From contig JAHRFD010000018.1 in the NCBI GenBank assembly GCA_020882975.1, positions 17,158 to 81,157 on the forward strand: 64,000 nucleotides of DNA. The letters are read 5' to 3'. How positions within the stretch are numbered: the stretch's first letter is position 1; each line of letters begins with the position of its first letter. The stretch is from Microcoleus sp. EPA2 (lineage in GTDB: Bacteria > Cyanobacteriota > Cyanobacteriia > Cyanobacteriales > Microcoleaceae). Under the pieces are notes generated by a model. That model saw only the letters and a list, made by a program, of their open reading frames with translations, had not been told where the DNA came from and made no database searches. The translations under genes and the position numbers were made by a program. This document shows positions 53,446 through 62,639 of the stretch, piece by piece.

Positions 53446-54357
53446 TCAACTATCTGAATAGCTGTCCATCAATTTTTGATAAGTTTCCTCAAGCTCCTGA
53501 TTTTCCAGAACTATTTCTAGACGGACTTTGGCGCAGCCGTGACGAGGCTGGGATTCGATCAAATGTAAAACTTTGCTAGCTTTTTGCACCGATGTAAATT
53601 CAGCGCTGACTGTTGGTAGTGAGGATTGGTGATGATTAATTTCGCTCAAATCAATCCCGGTGATTTGTCCCTCACCTAAATCTATTTCGGCCAGCACCTT
53701 CGGATCGTCACCTACTTGTTCCACAATCAATTTTTCTCGGTGAATTGGTACTTGTACCATCCGAGTTTCTATTTCTTTGCGGACGATAACTTCGCCAATT
53801 TTGCGCTTGCTGCGATTGATGACCAATCGTTCTTCTAGCAGGCGAATTATTTCTCGATCGACAATATCTAAGTCTTCGCCATCTAAGTCTTCGTGAGTTT
53901 CCGGGCTTTCCAGATTGTCCATGGGGCGCTCATCGGCATCGGTTTCATTAGACATAATTGCTACGGGAGGAGTTGGGTTGCTGTGACTGAGAACGTTTGG
54001 GGAGGCTGGCGTTTCTAAATGCTCATGGCTGTCATTACCTGATGATTTTAGTGGCAGCATCTCTATTTGCTCTAAGCTGAGTTTAAATGACAGGATTTTT
54101 TCCTGATAATCTACTGTGTCGAGTTGCTTAATATTTAATAAAACAAGCCGTGGGTTCTCCCCCTGCTTTCCGGCTACTAAAAAATTGAGTTTTCCATTAT
54201 TGTCGAAATAGACATCTTTGATTTTACCTACTAATTCACCCTCCCGATCTTTGACTATAAAAGTTTTGAGTTTGGTTCTAACTTTTTCGGGAACTCGATT
54301 GAAATTGGTAGTTGCTTTTGCTGGTTGATTTTTTTTAAATGAGGGTTGGTTGTTCAT
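53446..54357 (-). CDS. PRC-barrel/DUF2382 stress-type protein
   Basis: 303 aa. PRC-barrel-like N-terminal domain (about 30-105: KTFIVKDREGELVGKIKDVYFDNNGKLNFLVAGKQ) and a DUF2382 domain (about 170-290) with IVDREIIRLLEERLVINRSKRKIGEVIVRKEIETRMVQVPI. DUF2382 proteins are linked to general stress; the biochemical role is not known. A paralogue lies upstream (54651-55505). The two are separated by a minisatellite. Confidence 0.83.
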   Translation of the reverse strand: MNNQPSFKKNQPAKATTNFNRVPEKVRTKLKTFIVKDREGELVGKIKDVYFDNNGKLNFLVAGKQGENPRLVLLNIKQLDTVDYQEKILSFKLSLEQIEMLPLKSSGNDSHEHLETPASPNVLSHSNPTPPVAIMSNETDADERPMDNLESPETHEDLDGEDLDIVDREIIRLLEERLVINRSKRKIGEVIVRKEIETRMVQVPIHREKLIVEQVGDDPKVLAEIDLGEGQITGIDLSEINHHQSSLPTVSAEFTSVQKASKVLHLIESQPRHGCAKVRLEIVLENQELEETYQKLMDSYSDS

Positions 54358-54420
54358 TTTTAAAAGTTTCGTAATTTACATTAAAAACGCTATATATAGC
54401 CTGGGGAGTGAAAGATGAGG

Positions 54421-54505
54421 TACGATAGGGAATAGGGAATTGGGAATAGGGAATTGGGAATAGGGAATTGGGAATAGGGAATTGGTAATTGGCAATTGGT
54501 AATTG
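54421..54505. repeat. Minisatellite of GGGAATA/GGGAATT units
   Basis: About eight alternating GGGAATAGGGAATTG units, then GGTAATTGGCAATTG variants up to 54510. It resembles 26320-26454. The spacer 54358-54650 has no gene. Confidence 0.85.
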
Positions 54506-54650
54506 GTAATTAGTTATTCCCCATTCGCCATTCGCCATTCCCCATTACAGGCTTTGAGGGGTTTTTAGAGGGTAATGTTAGGATGACAAATTGGTCTGAA
54601 AGAAACCAACTTGGCACTAAATATATCCCCCTAAAATAGACAGGGGCGCT

Positions 54651-55505
54651 TTAGATTTTGTTATCTACAAGGGGAGTTCCATCTGTCTTAATGTCTAGTT
54701 CTTCACGGCGCAAAGTTTCTTCACCATCCACGGTGCTGCGAACTACTTCTTTTCTAACGCTGACTTCTTCGCGCACGTAAGCTTCTTTGTGAATGTCGGC
54801 GGTTTCTTCGTAAACTTCCATGCGTGCAACTTCACCGGATTGGAAGTCAACTTCACCGACTGAAACTACTCTACCTGCTTCTACGGGTGTTACTCGCTCG
54901 ATGACAACTCGTTCTTTTTCGATGGGTACTGAGGCTCGTGCAACTTCGGTTTCTACACGCTTACCGACTGCTACTTCCCCTGTTTTGGCACGGTTTTTGT
55001 TGGCAATTAACCGTTCTTCATAAAGTTTGAGGGTTTGATGATTCTGTTCGTTGGTTTCGTACAGAGGACTGTCTAAATCGTAGCTGTAGTTGCTGCGATC
55101 GTAGTTAGGAGTAGCAAGGGTTGATGCGGTTTCTGGCGCAGTGGTGCCACGGTATACGTCTCTTACCTGTTCTTCGCGATCGTAATCTACAGGCTCTAAT
55201 TCATTATAAGCAGGTAATTGTTCTGCTTGAGCTTTGCTGAAAAGACCAGTTGCATAAACACGACGGGCTCCGTAGTCGAAACGAGCAGAGCCGATCGGCA
55301 ACAAGACTTTTTTGCCAAAAATCCAGATCCCAGTGTCAATTACTAAATAACGAAAACGACCGGTTTCATCAACTAAAGCGTCGTAAATGCTCCCTATTTT
55401 TTCATCGGAGTCACCTGCATAAACATCAAAACCTTTGATGTCGTCTCCTGCAAAAATTTCTTCCCTATAGTTAGGATAAAATTCTTCTATTCTTTGAAGA
55501 GCCAT
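54651..55505 (-). CDS. PRC-barrel/DUF2382 protein, paralogue
   Basis: 284 aa from ATG 55505, AGGAGA 9 nt upstream. PRC-barrel domain at about 10-95 (IKGFDVYAGDSDEKIGSIYDALVDETGRFRYLVIDTG), with FGKKVLLPIGSARFDYGARRVYATGL next; DUF2382 domain at about 165-280 (LKLYEERLIANKNRAKTGEVAVGKRVETEVARASVPI). The C-terminal half is dominated by repeated EVxxRKEVV/VEKERVVIE strands. Probably a desiccation or osmotic-stress protein of the cytosol. Confidence 0.85.
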   Translation of the reverse strand: MALQRIEEFYPNYREEIFAGDDIKGFDVYAGDSDEKIGSIYDALVDETGRFRYLVIDTGIWIFGKKVLLPIGSARFDYGARRVYATGLFSKAQAEQLPAYNELEPVDYDREEQVRDVYRGTTAPETASTLATPNYDRSNYSYDLDSPLYETNEQNHQTLKLYEERLIANKNRAKTGEVAVGKRVETEVARASVPIEKERVVIERVTPVEAGRVVSVGEVDFQSGEVARMEVYEETADIHKEAYVREEVSVRKEVVRSTVDGEETLRREELDIKTDGTPLVDNKI

Positions 55506-55735
55506 GTCTTTTTCTCCTTTACTTCTAATTACCTTCATCCTAAAAATTTATTAGTAATTTTCCCTCTCCCTAAAGTCGGAAGTGTAGAATCTAAGTTCTT
55601 TAATACTATAGGAATACAATGGGGTATGGGGGATAACGCACTCAACTTTATGCAAAACCCCTCATGGGTTAGGTGAGGGGCTGGGGAAAAGTTAAAATTT
55701 GGGGTGCAGCTCAGTTGTGCAAATATATTCGTATG
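55506..55735. other. Spacer without gene
   Basis: Between the DUF2382 gene start and the hairpin at 55736. It holds GGTTAGGTGAGGGGCTGGGG (about 55668), a common dispersed repeat end, and no convincing ORF. Confidence 0.45.
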
Positions 55736-55802
55736 GGCTGTAGCATGACTGCTGTAAATCTCTAGTTATCACTAATAAATTGTCTGCCGTCATGCTACAG
55801 CC
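55736..55802. terminator. Long hairpin, probable terminator/REP
   Basis: Arms GGCTGTAGCATGAC and GTCATGCTACAGCC around 39 nt. It lies 31 bp downstream of the DUF1499 stop (minus strand). The sequence resembles dispersed cyanobacterial palindromes; terminator use is inferred. Confidence 0.55.
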
Positions 55803-55833
55803 TATGCAAAATCTCCCATTAAAAATTGGAAGT

Positions 55834-56364
55834 TCAGAGTTGATTTAGTTGATTTCTGATGGTTTCTATCCGTTTGCGATTGACTCCCAAATCGGATTGT
55901 CCTAAACGTGAAGCCGATCGCACATGAATGACTTTTGCTGATTCATCTAGCAAGAATTCTACATCATCCACGAACCCCATCAAGGAACTGGTAAATTCCG
56001 CATAGAGGTAATTATCTGTTTGTTCGATAATTTTAGTTTTGTCTAAGGAGGCGATCGCCCCTTTGAGATTTGCCATGGCGACTGTGGGTGTCGAATTGTA
56101 TGTCAAAGGCTCAATTTTGTGTTCGGCATCTTGACTAAAGCTGCTGACACAGTTGGGGGAAGTGGGACAAGGTGCGAGTTTTCCTGACTGAATACCGATA
56201 TTGGTAGGTCTTTTTCCAGCAAACATGGTTTTTTCTCCGGGAATGGCTATAAAAATGGCGATCGACAGTATTGCTACTCCTAGCAATGACATTAAAATAA
56301 CTAGCACTTTTTTTAATGCTGTCGGTGATTTTGTGTCAACGGTTTGCAAATTATTAGCCCTCAT
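55834..56364 (-). CDS. DUF1499 membrane-anchored protein
   Basis: 176 aa from ATG 56364. One transmembrane helix at about 18-42 (LVILMSLLGVAILSIAIFIAIPG), then a DUF1499 domain: LAPCPTSPNCVSSFSQD (the Cys pair of the family), MANLKGAIASLDKTKII, YLYAEFTSSLMGFVDDVEFLLDESAKVIHVRSASRLGQSDLGVNRKRIE. The motif FVDDVEF and RSASRxGxSDLGVNRKRIE is diagnostic. Function unknown. Single gene. Confidence 0.88.
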   Translation of the reverse strand: MRANNLQTVDTKSPTALKKVLVILMSLLGVAILSIAIFIAIPGEKTMFAGKRPTNIGIQSGKLAPCPTSPNCVSSFSQDAEHKIEPLTYNSTPTVAMANLKGAIASLDKTKIIEQTDNYLYAEFTSSLMGFVDDVEFLLDESAKVIHVRSASRLGQSDLGVNRKRIETIRNQLNQL

Positions 56365-56431
56365 CAAGCGGAAGTTCCATCTAATTTTAATATTAATAGA
56401 TATTTACTTAAAAAAATTAACCACTTATATT

Positions 56432-58081
56432 TTAACACTTGTCTAGCAACCAGTAAGTCAACATTTTCCCTTTGCCTTTAATCTCAGTCATCCCCCTTTC
56501 TTCTAAAACAAATTTATCTTTCAAAAGCTCATGAGTTGCCGCCGTCACTTGAATTTTGCCAGACATTCCATTGGATTCCATCCGCGAAGCAACATTAACA
56601 GTGTCACCCCACAAATCATAGCTAAATTTGCTAATTCCAATAATTCCTGCCACCACCGAACCGCTGTGTATGCCGATGCGTAACTCAAAATTTTCTCCGG
56701 TTTTGAGATTAAACTGAGTCAAAGCCGCTTGCATCTCTAGGGCTAAAAGGGCGATCGCCTCCCCATGATCCTCTCGCGGTGTGGGTAAACCGCCCACCAC
56801 CATGTAAGCATCCCCAATAGTCTTAATCTTTTCCAATCCGTGCGACTCCGACAACCTATCAAACTCACAAAAAATTCCATTCAAAATTTCTACCAACTCC
56901 GTCGGACTTTTGTGGGCAGAAAACTCCGTAAAACCCACTAAATCCGCAAACAAAACGCTCACTTCATCAAAATGATCGGCAATCAGTTTTTGTTCTTTTT
57001 GCAAGCGGAGGGCGATGGGTTTTGGCAAAATATTCAGCAGCAATCTCTCGGTTTGTTGTTGCTCCAATCTCAGGGCTTCCTCAGCTTGCTTGCGCTTAAT
57101 CAACGCACCTAGCTGAGTCGCAACAGCACTAAATAATTCCCACAATCGCGGCTGACATTCAAGACTCTTGTCACAATAAAAAATTATCACCGCTAACACT
57201 TGATTATCAGCCAAAATTGGAAACCCGAAGGCTGCTTTTAAACCAACATTTTCGGCAATTTGAAAACGCAGAAAAACTTCTGAGTCAACTTGAGAAACAT
57301 CCTCAATCCATTCAGGCTGCTGGGAGACGAAAATCCGACCAGGCATTCCCACACCAGGGGCAAAAGTTAAAGGAAAACTCCTTTTTCGGAATTCTGCAAA
57401 ACTCAAATCACTAGCATACATACCTCTAGCACATTTTAAAATTTTGCCATCATTATCGGGAATCCAAGCTTCCGCCAAATTCCAGTTGATTGTTTCGCAA
57501 ATTAACCTTAAAATTACATCAATCGCCGACTCAAAATCCTCTGCTTTACTAATAGCTTGAGTAGCTTTCAATAACAAAAAAGTTTCTGCTTCAACACGTT
57601 TACGCTCGATAATTTCGTCTTGTAATTGGTCGTTTTGTTCGGTCAATTTATGATTTTTTGCTTGCAACTGCATCTGCAAAGAACGGACAATCAGTTGATT
57701 GTTAACTCGCGCCAATACTTCTTTCACTTGAAAAGGTTTTGTGATATAATCTGAACCACCAATTTCAAAAGCTTTTGCTTTATTTAATCCATCTTCAAGG
57801 GCACTGAGAAAAATAATAGGAATTTCCTGGAAATCCAGGCTAGCTTTTAATTGTTGACATATTTCATAACCGCTAATATCCGGCATCATAATATCTAACA
57901 AAATCAAATCTGGCTGGCTAGATTGAATAGCCTCTAAAGCCGAAAAACCGTTAGTTACAGGTCTAACTTTGTACCCCTGTTTTTGCAAAATTCTAATCAA
58001 CAAACGCAGGTTGTCTGGGGTATCGTCAACTACTAAAATATCTGCTTGATAACGATCAGTTTTGTCCGGCTTCATCTGCAT
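56432..58081 (-). CDS. Response regulator with GAF and adenylate cyclase domains
   Basis: 549 aa from ATG 58081 (AGAGGA 8 nt upstream); ATG 58102 and 58075 are alternatives. REC domain (ILVVDDTPDNLRLLIRIL, phospho-Asp in LILLDIMMPDISG), a short coiled coil, GAF (about 185-340) and a class III cyclase domain: SVLFADLVGFTEF (metal Asp), LEKIKTIGDAYMVVGG (Lys for adenine) and DLWGDTVNVASRMES (transition-state Asn/Arg). It should make cAMP under phosphorelay control. It overlaps the hybrid kinase gene by about 26 bp. Confidence 0.88.
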   Translation of the reverse strand: MQMKPDKTDRYQADILVVDDTPDNLRLLIRILQKQGYKVRPVTNGFSALEAIQSSQPDLILLDIMMPDISGYEICQQLKASLDFQEIPIIFLSALEDGLNKAKAFEIGGSDYITKPFQVKEVLARVNNQLIVRSLQMQLQAKNHKLTEQNDQLQDEIIERKRVEAETFLLLKATQAISKAEDFESAIDVILRLICETINWNLAEAWIPDNDGKILKCARGMYASDLSFAEFRKRSFPLTFAPGVGMPGRIFVSQQPEWIEDVSQVDSEVFLRFQIAENVGLKAAFGFPILADNQVLAVIIFYCDKSLECQPRLWELFSAVATQLGALIKRKQAEEALRLEQQQTERLLLNILPKPIALRLQKEQKLIADHFDEVSVLFADLVGFTEFSAHKSPTELVEILNGIFCEFDRLSESHGLEKIKTIGDAYMVVGGLPTPREDHGEAIALLALEMQAALTQFNLKTGENFELRIGIHSGSVVAGIIGISKFSYDLWGDTVNVASRMESNGMSGKIQVTAATHELLKDKFVLEERGMTEIKGKGKMLTYWLLDKC

Positions 58082-60695
58082 TTTGTGATTCCTCTGCCTC
58101 ACTAATTAAATTAAATATTTTCTGGTAATCAAAATTATCTAGATGATGTTGAAGAATATCGGCAAATTCAGGACGAGTTATTCTAATTTCCTCGATGGTG
58201 CTAGCAATTAAATCCAAGTCGGCACTGCGGATGACCTGCTTCATATTATTTATCCATTCAGCAGGCAGTTTGGGCGCAGAAGCAGGGGCAAAACTGCCTG
58301 CTGAATCAGAGAGAATATTTCCCTGGCCGATTTCATCATTTCCACTTAGACTCGAACCAGTGGGGCGATAAATATACTCTATGCCCAAATGTTGGTTGAG
58401 GCTATCCAATATATCTACTTTACGGAAAGGCTTGTTGATAAAGTCATCACAGCCAACCAATAAAGCAAAGGAGCGTCTTTCTTCTATTGTACTAGCTGTT
58501 AAGGCAATAATCTTCGGAATGGGTAATTCTGGAGTCAAAATATTGCTCTCGACATTTATCTCCACCGCCCCTGGTAGTCCTTCTGTTCTTTGCTGGATTC
58601 GGGCTCTAATTTCTCTGGTAGCTTCATAACCGTCCATCACCGGCATTCGCAAATCGATGAAAATCAAATGTGGTTGCCAAGTTTCCCAGATTTCTAATGC
58701 TTCCATGCCATGACTGGCTTCTTGCAGTGCAAAACCCAAGGGAGAAAGCATTTTGATTAATAGTTGACGATTGTCTTCCACATCGTCCACGATTAAAATC
58801 CGATATTGAGGTTGATTGGGCTGCAAGCCAATAATTTCATAGTTGATTTTCGCAGCCGGCATCGCTGAGGCTTCAACTTGATGGACGGGAATCTCGAATT
58901 TAAAAATAGAACCTCGTTCCAGTTCACTTTCTACGTTAATGTCGCCACCCATAAGTCGTACAAATTGGCGGCTAATAGTTAATCCTAAGCCTGTGCCTTT
59001 TTGGGTTTTTTGACCTGATGCGGTTTGTACAAAAGCTGTAAAAATATTGCCTAAGTCTTCGGGATAAATTCCCACTCCTGTATCTTCTACCTCAAACACA
59101 AGAAAACAAATAGAATCATGCCTACTCTCACTAGCTGCTCGTGTCTGTTTCGGATTTTCCTCCGGGCTATTTTGAGTAAATATACTGGCAGTATTTATGG
59201 GGCTTAATTCAGGAATAATTTTATTTTCTCCAACCCTCTCACTTGCATATTTTATTTGACTTTGTTGTCCTTCTTCTAGTCGCTTAACTCTGACTACAAC
59301 GCGACCAATTTGGGTGAATTTAATTGCATTACTGAGGAGATTAATCAGGACTTGTCTCAATTTTATTTGATCGGTTTTTATGTACTGTGGCACCTGGGGA
59401 GAGCGTTCAAAAATTAAGTTCACTTCTTGATTTTCTGCTCGCAGTTGGAACATATCTTCCAACTCTTCTAGGAGTCTGTAAAGGTCAAAACTTGTAGCTT
59501 CGATCGACATCCTTCCGGCTTCAATTTTGGATAAGTCTAAGGCTTGGTTGATCAGAGTCAGTAAATGTTCGCCACTGCGGTGAATAATTCTGAGATTGTC
59601 TCGGTTTTCGCGGGTGAGATTGGGACTTGGTTCCATGATTTGGGCGAATCCAAGTATGGCATTGAGGGGAGTTCGCAACTCGTGACTCATGTTTGCTAAA
59701 AAGGTACTTTTAGCTATGTTTGCTGCTTCGGCTGCTTCTTTTGCTTGTTGTAGTTGTTCTGTTCGTTCCTGAATTTGTGATTCTAAGGTGCGCTGGTAAT
59801 CTGCTACGACTTTTTCCGCTTGTTTGCGATCGCTAATATCTTGAAAAGTGGCGATCGCATAGGAAATATTGCCGTTGATGTCAAAAATTGGCGTAGTGCT
59901 GATTTCCAGCGCCACCGTCTTGTCCTTTTGGCGGATTTCTACGTCATCAACCCTGACAAATTCTCCTCCCAGAGCCCGCAAAATGGGCAGGTTATCAGGG
60001 GGATATAGCCGATCGCTATTGGCTACATACAGTTGATAAGTCGCTGCTAATTGTGCCGCCCTACTTTCTGGGATAGTATCTGCACCCAACAATTCCCTCG
60101 CCGTGCGATTAAAATAGGCGATCGATCCATCAGCATTATAAACAGATACCCCCACGGGCAAAGCTTCTAAAAATTGATTGAGTTGGCTTTCACTAGCAGA
60201 TAAAGCCTCATTTACTCTCTTTAACTCCAAATTGGCTTCTTGCCGCTTAATAATTTCGTCTGTTAACTTTTGGTCTTGCAAGTAACTGTGAACTGCTTCT
60301 ACCACTGTCAACTTCAAATCTTCATTTAGCCAAGGCTTAGGGATATAGCGATACAACTTAGCATACTTAATAGCATTGCTGAGAGCTTCCAAATCTGCTT
60401 GACCAGTCAGCATAATTGTCAGGGTATCAGGGGAGCGTTCGTGAATTCGCTTCAGCAGTTCATCTCCCTTAATATCCGGCATGATATAATCTGAAAGCAC
60501 TAAAGCTATTTCGTATTCATCTGCTTGCAAATCTGCCAGCAATTCTAAAGCATCTTCACCTCCTTCCGCCGTTTCAATAATACATTGATCTCCGATCGCC
60601 TTTTTCAGTTCTATTTTTAAACTGTTCAAGACATCAGGTTCGTCATCTATACAAACAATCACAGGTTTTTTACAAACAATCACAGGTTTTTTCAT
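58056..60695 (-). CDS. Hybrid histidine kinase REC-PAS-HK-REC
   Basis: 879 aa. REC1 (about 9-125, DYIMPDIKGDEL), PAS (about 165-290, ending in FQDISDRKQAEKV), HisKA with STFLANMSHELRTPLNAILGFAQIM (H-box), HATPase_c with NLLSNAIKFTQIG, DTGVGIYPEDL and GTGLGLTISRQF, then REC2 (ILIVDDVEDNRQLLI, FIDLRMPVMDGYEA) and a C-terminal helical tail that resembles a histidine-phosphotransfer region. The first 15 residues hold a direct repeat (KKPVIVC twice), from a duplication of 21 bp. The start overlaps the stop of the upstream response regulator (ATGA). Confidence 0.9.
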   Translation of the reverse strand: MKKPVIVCKKPVIVCIDDEPDVLNSLKIELKKAIGDQCIIETAEGGEDALELLADLQADEYEIALVLSDYIMPDIKGDELLKRIHERSPDTLTIMLTGQADLEALSNAIKYAKLYRYIPKPWLNEDLKLTVVEAVHSYLQDQKLTDEIIKRQEANLELKRVNEALSASESQLNQFLEALPVGVSVYNADGSIAYFNRTARELLGADTIPESRAAQLAATYQLYVANSDRLYPPDNLPILRALGGEFVRVDDVEIRQKDKTVALEISTTPIFDINGNISYAIATFQDISDRKQAEKVVADYQRTLESQIQERTEQLQQAKEAAEAANIAKSTFLANMSHELRTPLNAILGFAQIMEPSPNLTRENRDNLRIIHRSGEHLLTLINQALDLSKIEAGRMSIEATSFDLYRLLEELEDMFQLRAENQEVNLIFERSPQVPQYIKTDQIKLRQVLINLLSNAIKFTQIGRVVVRVKRLEEGQQSQIKYASERVGENKIIPELSPINTASIFTQNSPEENPKQTRAASESRHDSICFLVFEVEDTGVGIYPEDLGNIFTAFVQTASGQKTQKGTGLGLTISRQFVRLMGGDINVESELERGSIFKFEIPVHQVEASAMPAAKINYEIIGLQPNQPQYRILIVDDVEDNRQLLIKMLSPLGFALQEASHGMEALEIWETWQPHLIFIDLRMPVMDGYEATREIRARIQQRTEGLPGAVEINVESNILTPELPIPKIIALTASTIEERRSFALLVGCDDFINKPFRKVDILDSLNQHLGIEYIYRPTGSSLSGNDEIGQGNILSDSAGSFAPASAPKLPAEWINNMKQVIRSADLDLIASTIEEIRITRPEFADILQHHLDNFDYQKIFNLISEAEESQNADEAGQN

Positions 60696-61084
60696 AATTT
60701 AGCCAGCCCTGACTTGATAGTTTTTATCAAATCTTCCCCTTTCCAAGGTTTGTACAAACAGCAATATAAATCAGCGTGTTCAACAGCCCGTTGAACTGCT
60801 CCTGGATCTGCTTGCCCCGTCAACATTACCTTGACAATTTTAGGATGTTTTTCGTGAATTCTCATTAAAAGTTCGTCCCCTTTAATTCCTGGCATCAACC
60901 AGTCAGAAACCACCACTATCACCTGATCTTCTCCCTGACAAGCTTCAATTACTTCTAAAGCTTCATCACCACTTTCAGCTAGTTCGTAAAAGTAATTATC
61001 TTTAAATTCATTTTTAAGCTGCATCTTCAGAGTATTCAAGATATCAGCCTCATCGTCCACACAAACAATTACCGGTTTATTCAT
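60692..61084 (-). CDS. Single-domain response regulator
   Basis: 130 aa, REC domain only: VIVCVDDEADILNTLKMQL, VVVSDWLMPGIKGDELLMRIH with the phospho-Asp, MLTGQADPGAV and YKPWKGEDLIKTI. Its sequence is close to REC1 of the following hybrid kinase (SDxxMPxIKGDELLxRIHE, VMLTGQAD), so the two arose by duplication. The stop overlaps the kinase start by ATGA, giving tight coupling. Likely a phosphate acceptor in the same relay. Confidence 0.9.
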   Translation of the reverse strand: MNKPVIVCVDDEADILNTLKMQLKNEFKDNYFYELAESGDEALEVIEACQGEDQVIVVVSDWLMPGIKGDELLMRIHEKHPKIVKVMLTGQADPGAVQRAVEHADLYCCLYKPWKGEDLIKTIKSGLAKL

Positions 61085-61204
61085 CTTTTTGTCCCCTCTG
61101 TGCTTTCATTTTAGTCGCTCTATTCCGGCTTAGTTTCAATGCACCCGATTGATTCCCGGCCGGCAGCAGCCTAGCTCTCGTCCCTCTTATTTTAATATAT
61201 CATT

Positions 61205-62638
61205 TTAATATATTGGTAACGATACTGTAAATATAGTTTCCCCCGGTACAGACTCTACACTAACCTCTCCCTGATGTTTCTCAATAATTTTTCTGACGAT
61301 ATCTAATCCCAACCCGCTACCTTCCCCCGCAGCTTTCGTCGTAAAAAAAGGTTGAAAAATTTTGGGAATAATTTCCGGGGGAATACCTTTGCCATTGTCA
61401 ATAAATTTTATCAAAATGCGACCATCTAGACACATAGTTTCAATAGTCAAAGTCCCTTTATAACTCATGGCTTGCAGAGCATTGTGAACTAAATTTGTCC
61501 AAACTTGATTTAACTCATCTGGATAGCAAACGATTTTGGGTACATCGCCATATTTTCTCACAACTTCTATACCCTGTTTCAGTTGATTTTGATAAAGAGT
61601 TAAAACCGTTTCAATTCCCTCATGTAAATTTGATTCTATTTTTTCTTGCTTAATATCAAAATGAGCATAACTTTTCAAGGCAAATACTACTTTTCCCGAC
61701 TTCGCTGTCGCTCTTTGGATTAAACTAATACTTTTTTTAAAGCTGGTAAATTGATAGGCGGTATTTAAAATTTTTTCCCAATCTGGTAGTTGAAAAAGTG
61801 GCAATAACTGTTCGATATCATCGTAGATTTCCATATCAACTAAGGTGTCGGCAATTTCTTCAGCCTTGTCTACTTGGTGTTCGGTCAAATAACCTACTAA
61901 GTGCTGCTTAAATTTTCTTTTTTCCTTGCTAGTAAATATAGTTTCGCGCTCGATGGAAGACCTGTACAGCAGGTTTAAAAAATAAACTTGGCTTTCTGAA
62001 GAAATTTCTTGAAAAAATTTGGGTAAATTTTCTATATTTGTTTCCCAAAAATTAGCAATGTTATCAATAGAAGAACCGATGATGCCTAGGGGAGTATTGA
62101 TTTCGTGGGCAATGCCAGCAATCAGTTGTCCGAGGGCAGCCATCTTTTCCGATTGAATCAAATGCTCTTGGGTTGCTTGCAATTGTTGGATCGCAGTTGC
62201 TAAATCTTCATTTCTTTCTTGCAAACTGTTTTGCAGAGAACAAATTTTTAAATGAGTTTCAATGCGGGCTAAAACTTCTTCCAGTTGAAAGGGTTTAGTG
62301 ATGAAATCTACTCCCCCCACGGCAAAAGCTTTAACTTTATCCATCACGTCGTTAATCGCACTGATGAAAATAACCGGAATGTCTTTTGTTGCTTCCTCCG
62401 CTTTCAGTTGCTGACACACTTCATAGCCGTCCATCTCTGGCATCATAATATCCAGCAACACCAAATCGGGGGGTATTCTCTGAGCAGCAGAAAGTGCTAG
62501 TTTTCCGCTGGGAACAGGGCGAACTTGATAGCCTTTTTTGCTTAAAATTCCTGACAAAAGATGCAGGTTTTCTGGGGTATCGTCAACTACTAAAATATTG
62601 CCTTGATGGTTTTTTTTTGAATTTGTAATAAGGTCCAC
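61205..62638 (-). CDS. Response regulator-histidine kinase (REC-HK)
   Basis: 477 aa, GTG start 1 nt after the stop codon of the upstream kinase. REC at about 14-135 (NILVVDDTPENLHLLSGIL, LVLLDIMMPEMDGYE), coiled coil, an H-box MAALGQLIAGIAHEINTPLG near 180, a long helical insert, and HATPase_c with NLVHNALQAM, DNGKGIPPEII and GSGLGLDIVRKIIEKH. It is the typical cyanobacterial kinase with an N-terminal receiver. Confidence 0.9.
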   Translation of the reverse strand: MDLITNSKKNHQGNILVVDDTPENLHLLSGILSKKGYQVRPVPSGKLALSAAQRIPPDLVLLDIMMPEMDGYEVCQQLKAEEATKDIPVIFISAINDVMDKVKAFAVGGVDFITKPFQLEEVLARIETHLKICSLQNSLQERNEDLATAIQQLQATQEHLIQSEKMAALGQLIAGIAHEINTPLGIIGSSIDNIANFWETNIENLPKFFQEISSESQVYFLNLLYRSSIERETIFTSKEKRKFKQHLVGYLTEHQVDKAEEIADTLVDMEIYDDIEQLLPLFQLPDWEKILNTAYQFTSFKKSISLIQRATAKSGKVVFALKSYAHFDIKQEKIESNLHEGIETVLTLYQNQLKQGIEVVRKYGDVPKIVCYPDELNQVWTNLVHNALQAMSYKGTLTIETMCLDGRILIKFIDNGKGIPPEIIPKIFQPFFTTKAAGEGSGLGLDIVRKIIEKHQGEVSVESVPGETIFTVSLPIY

Positions 62639-62639
62639 T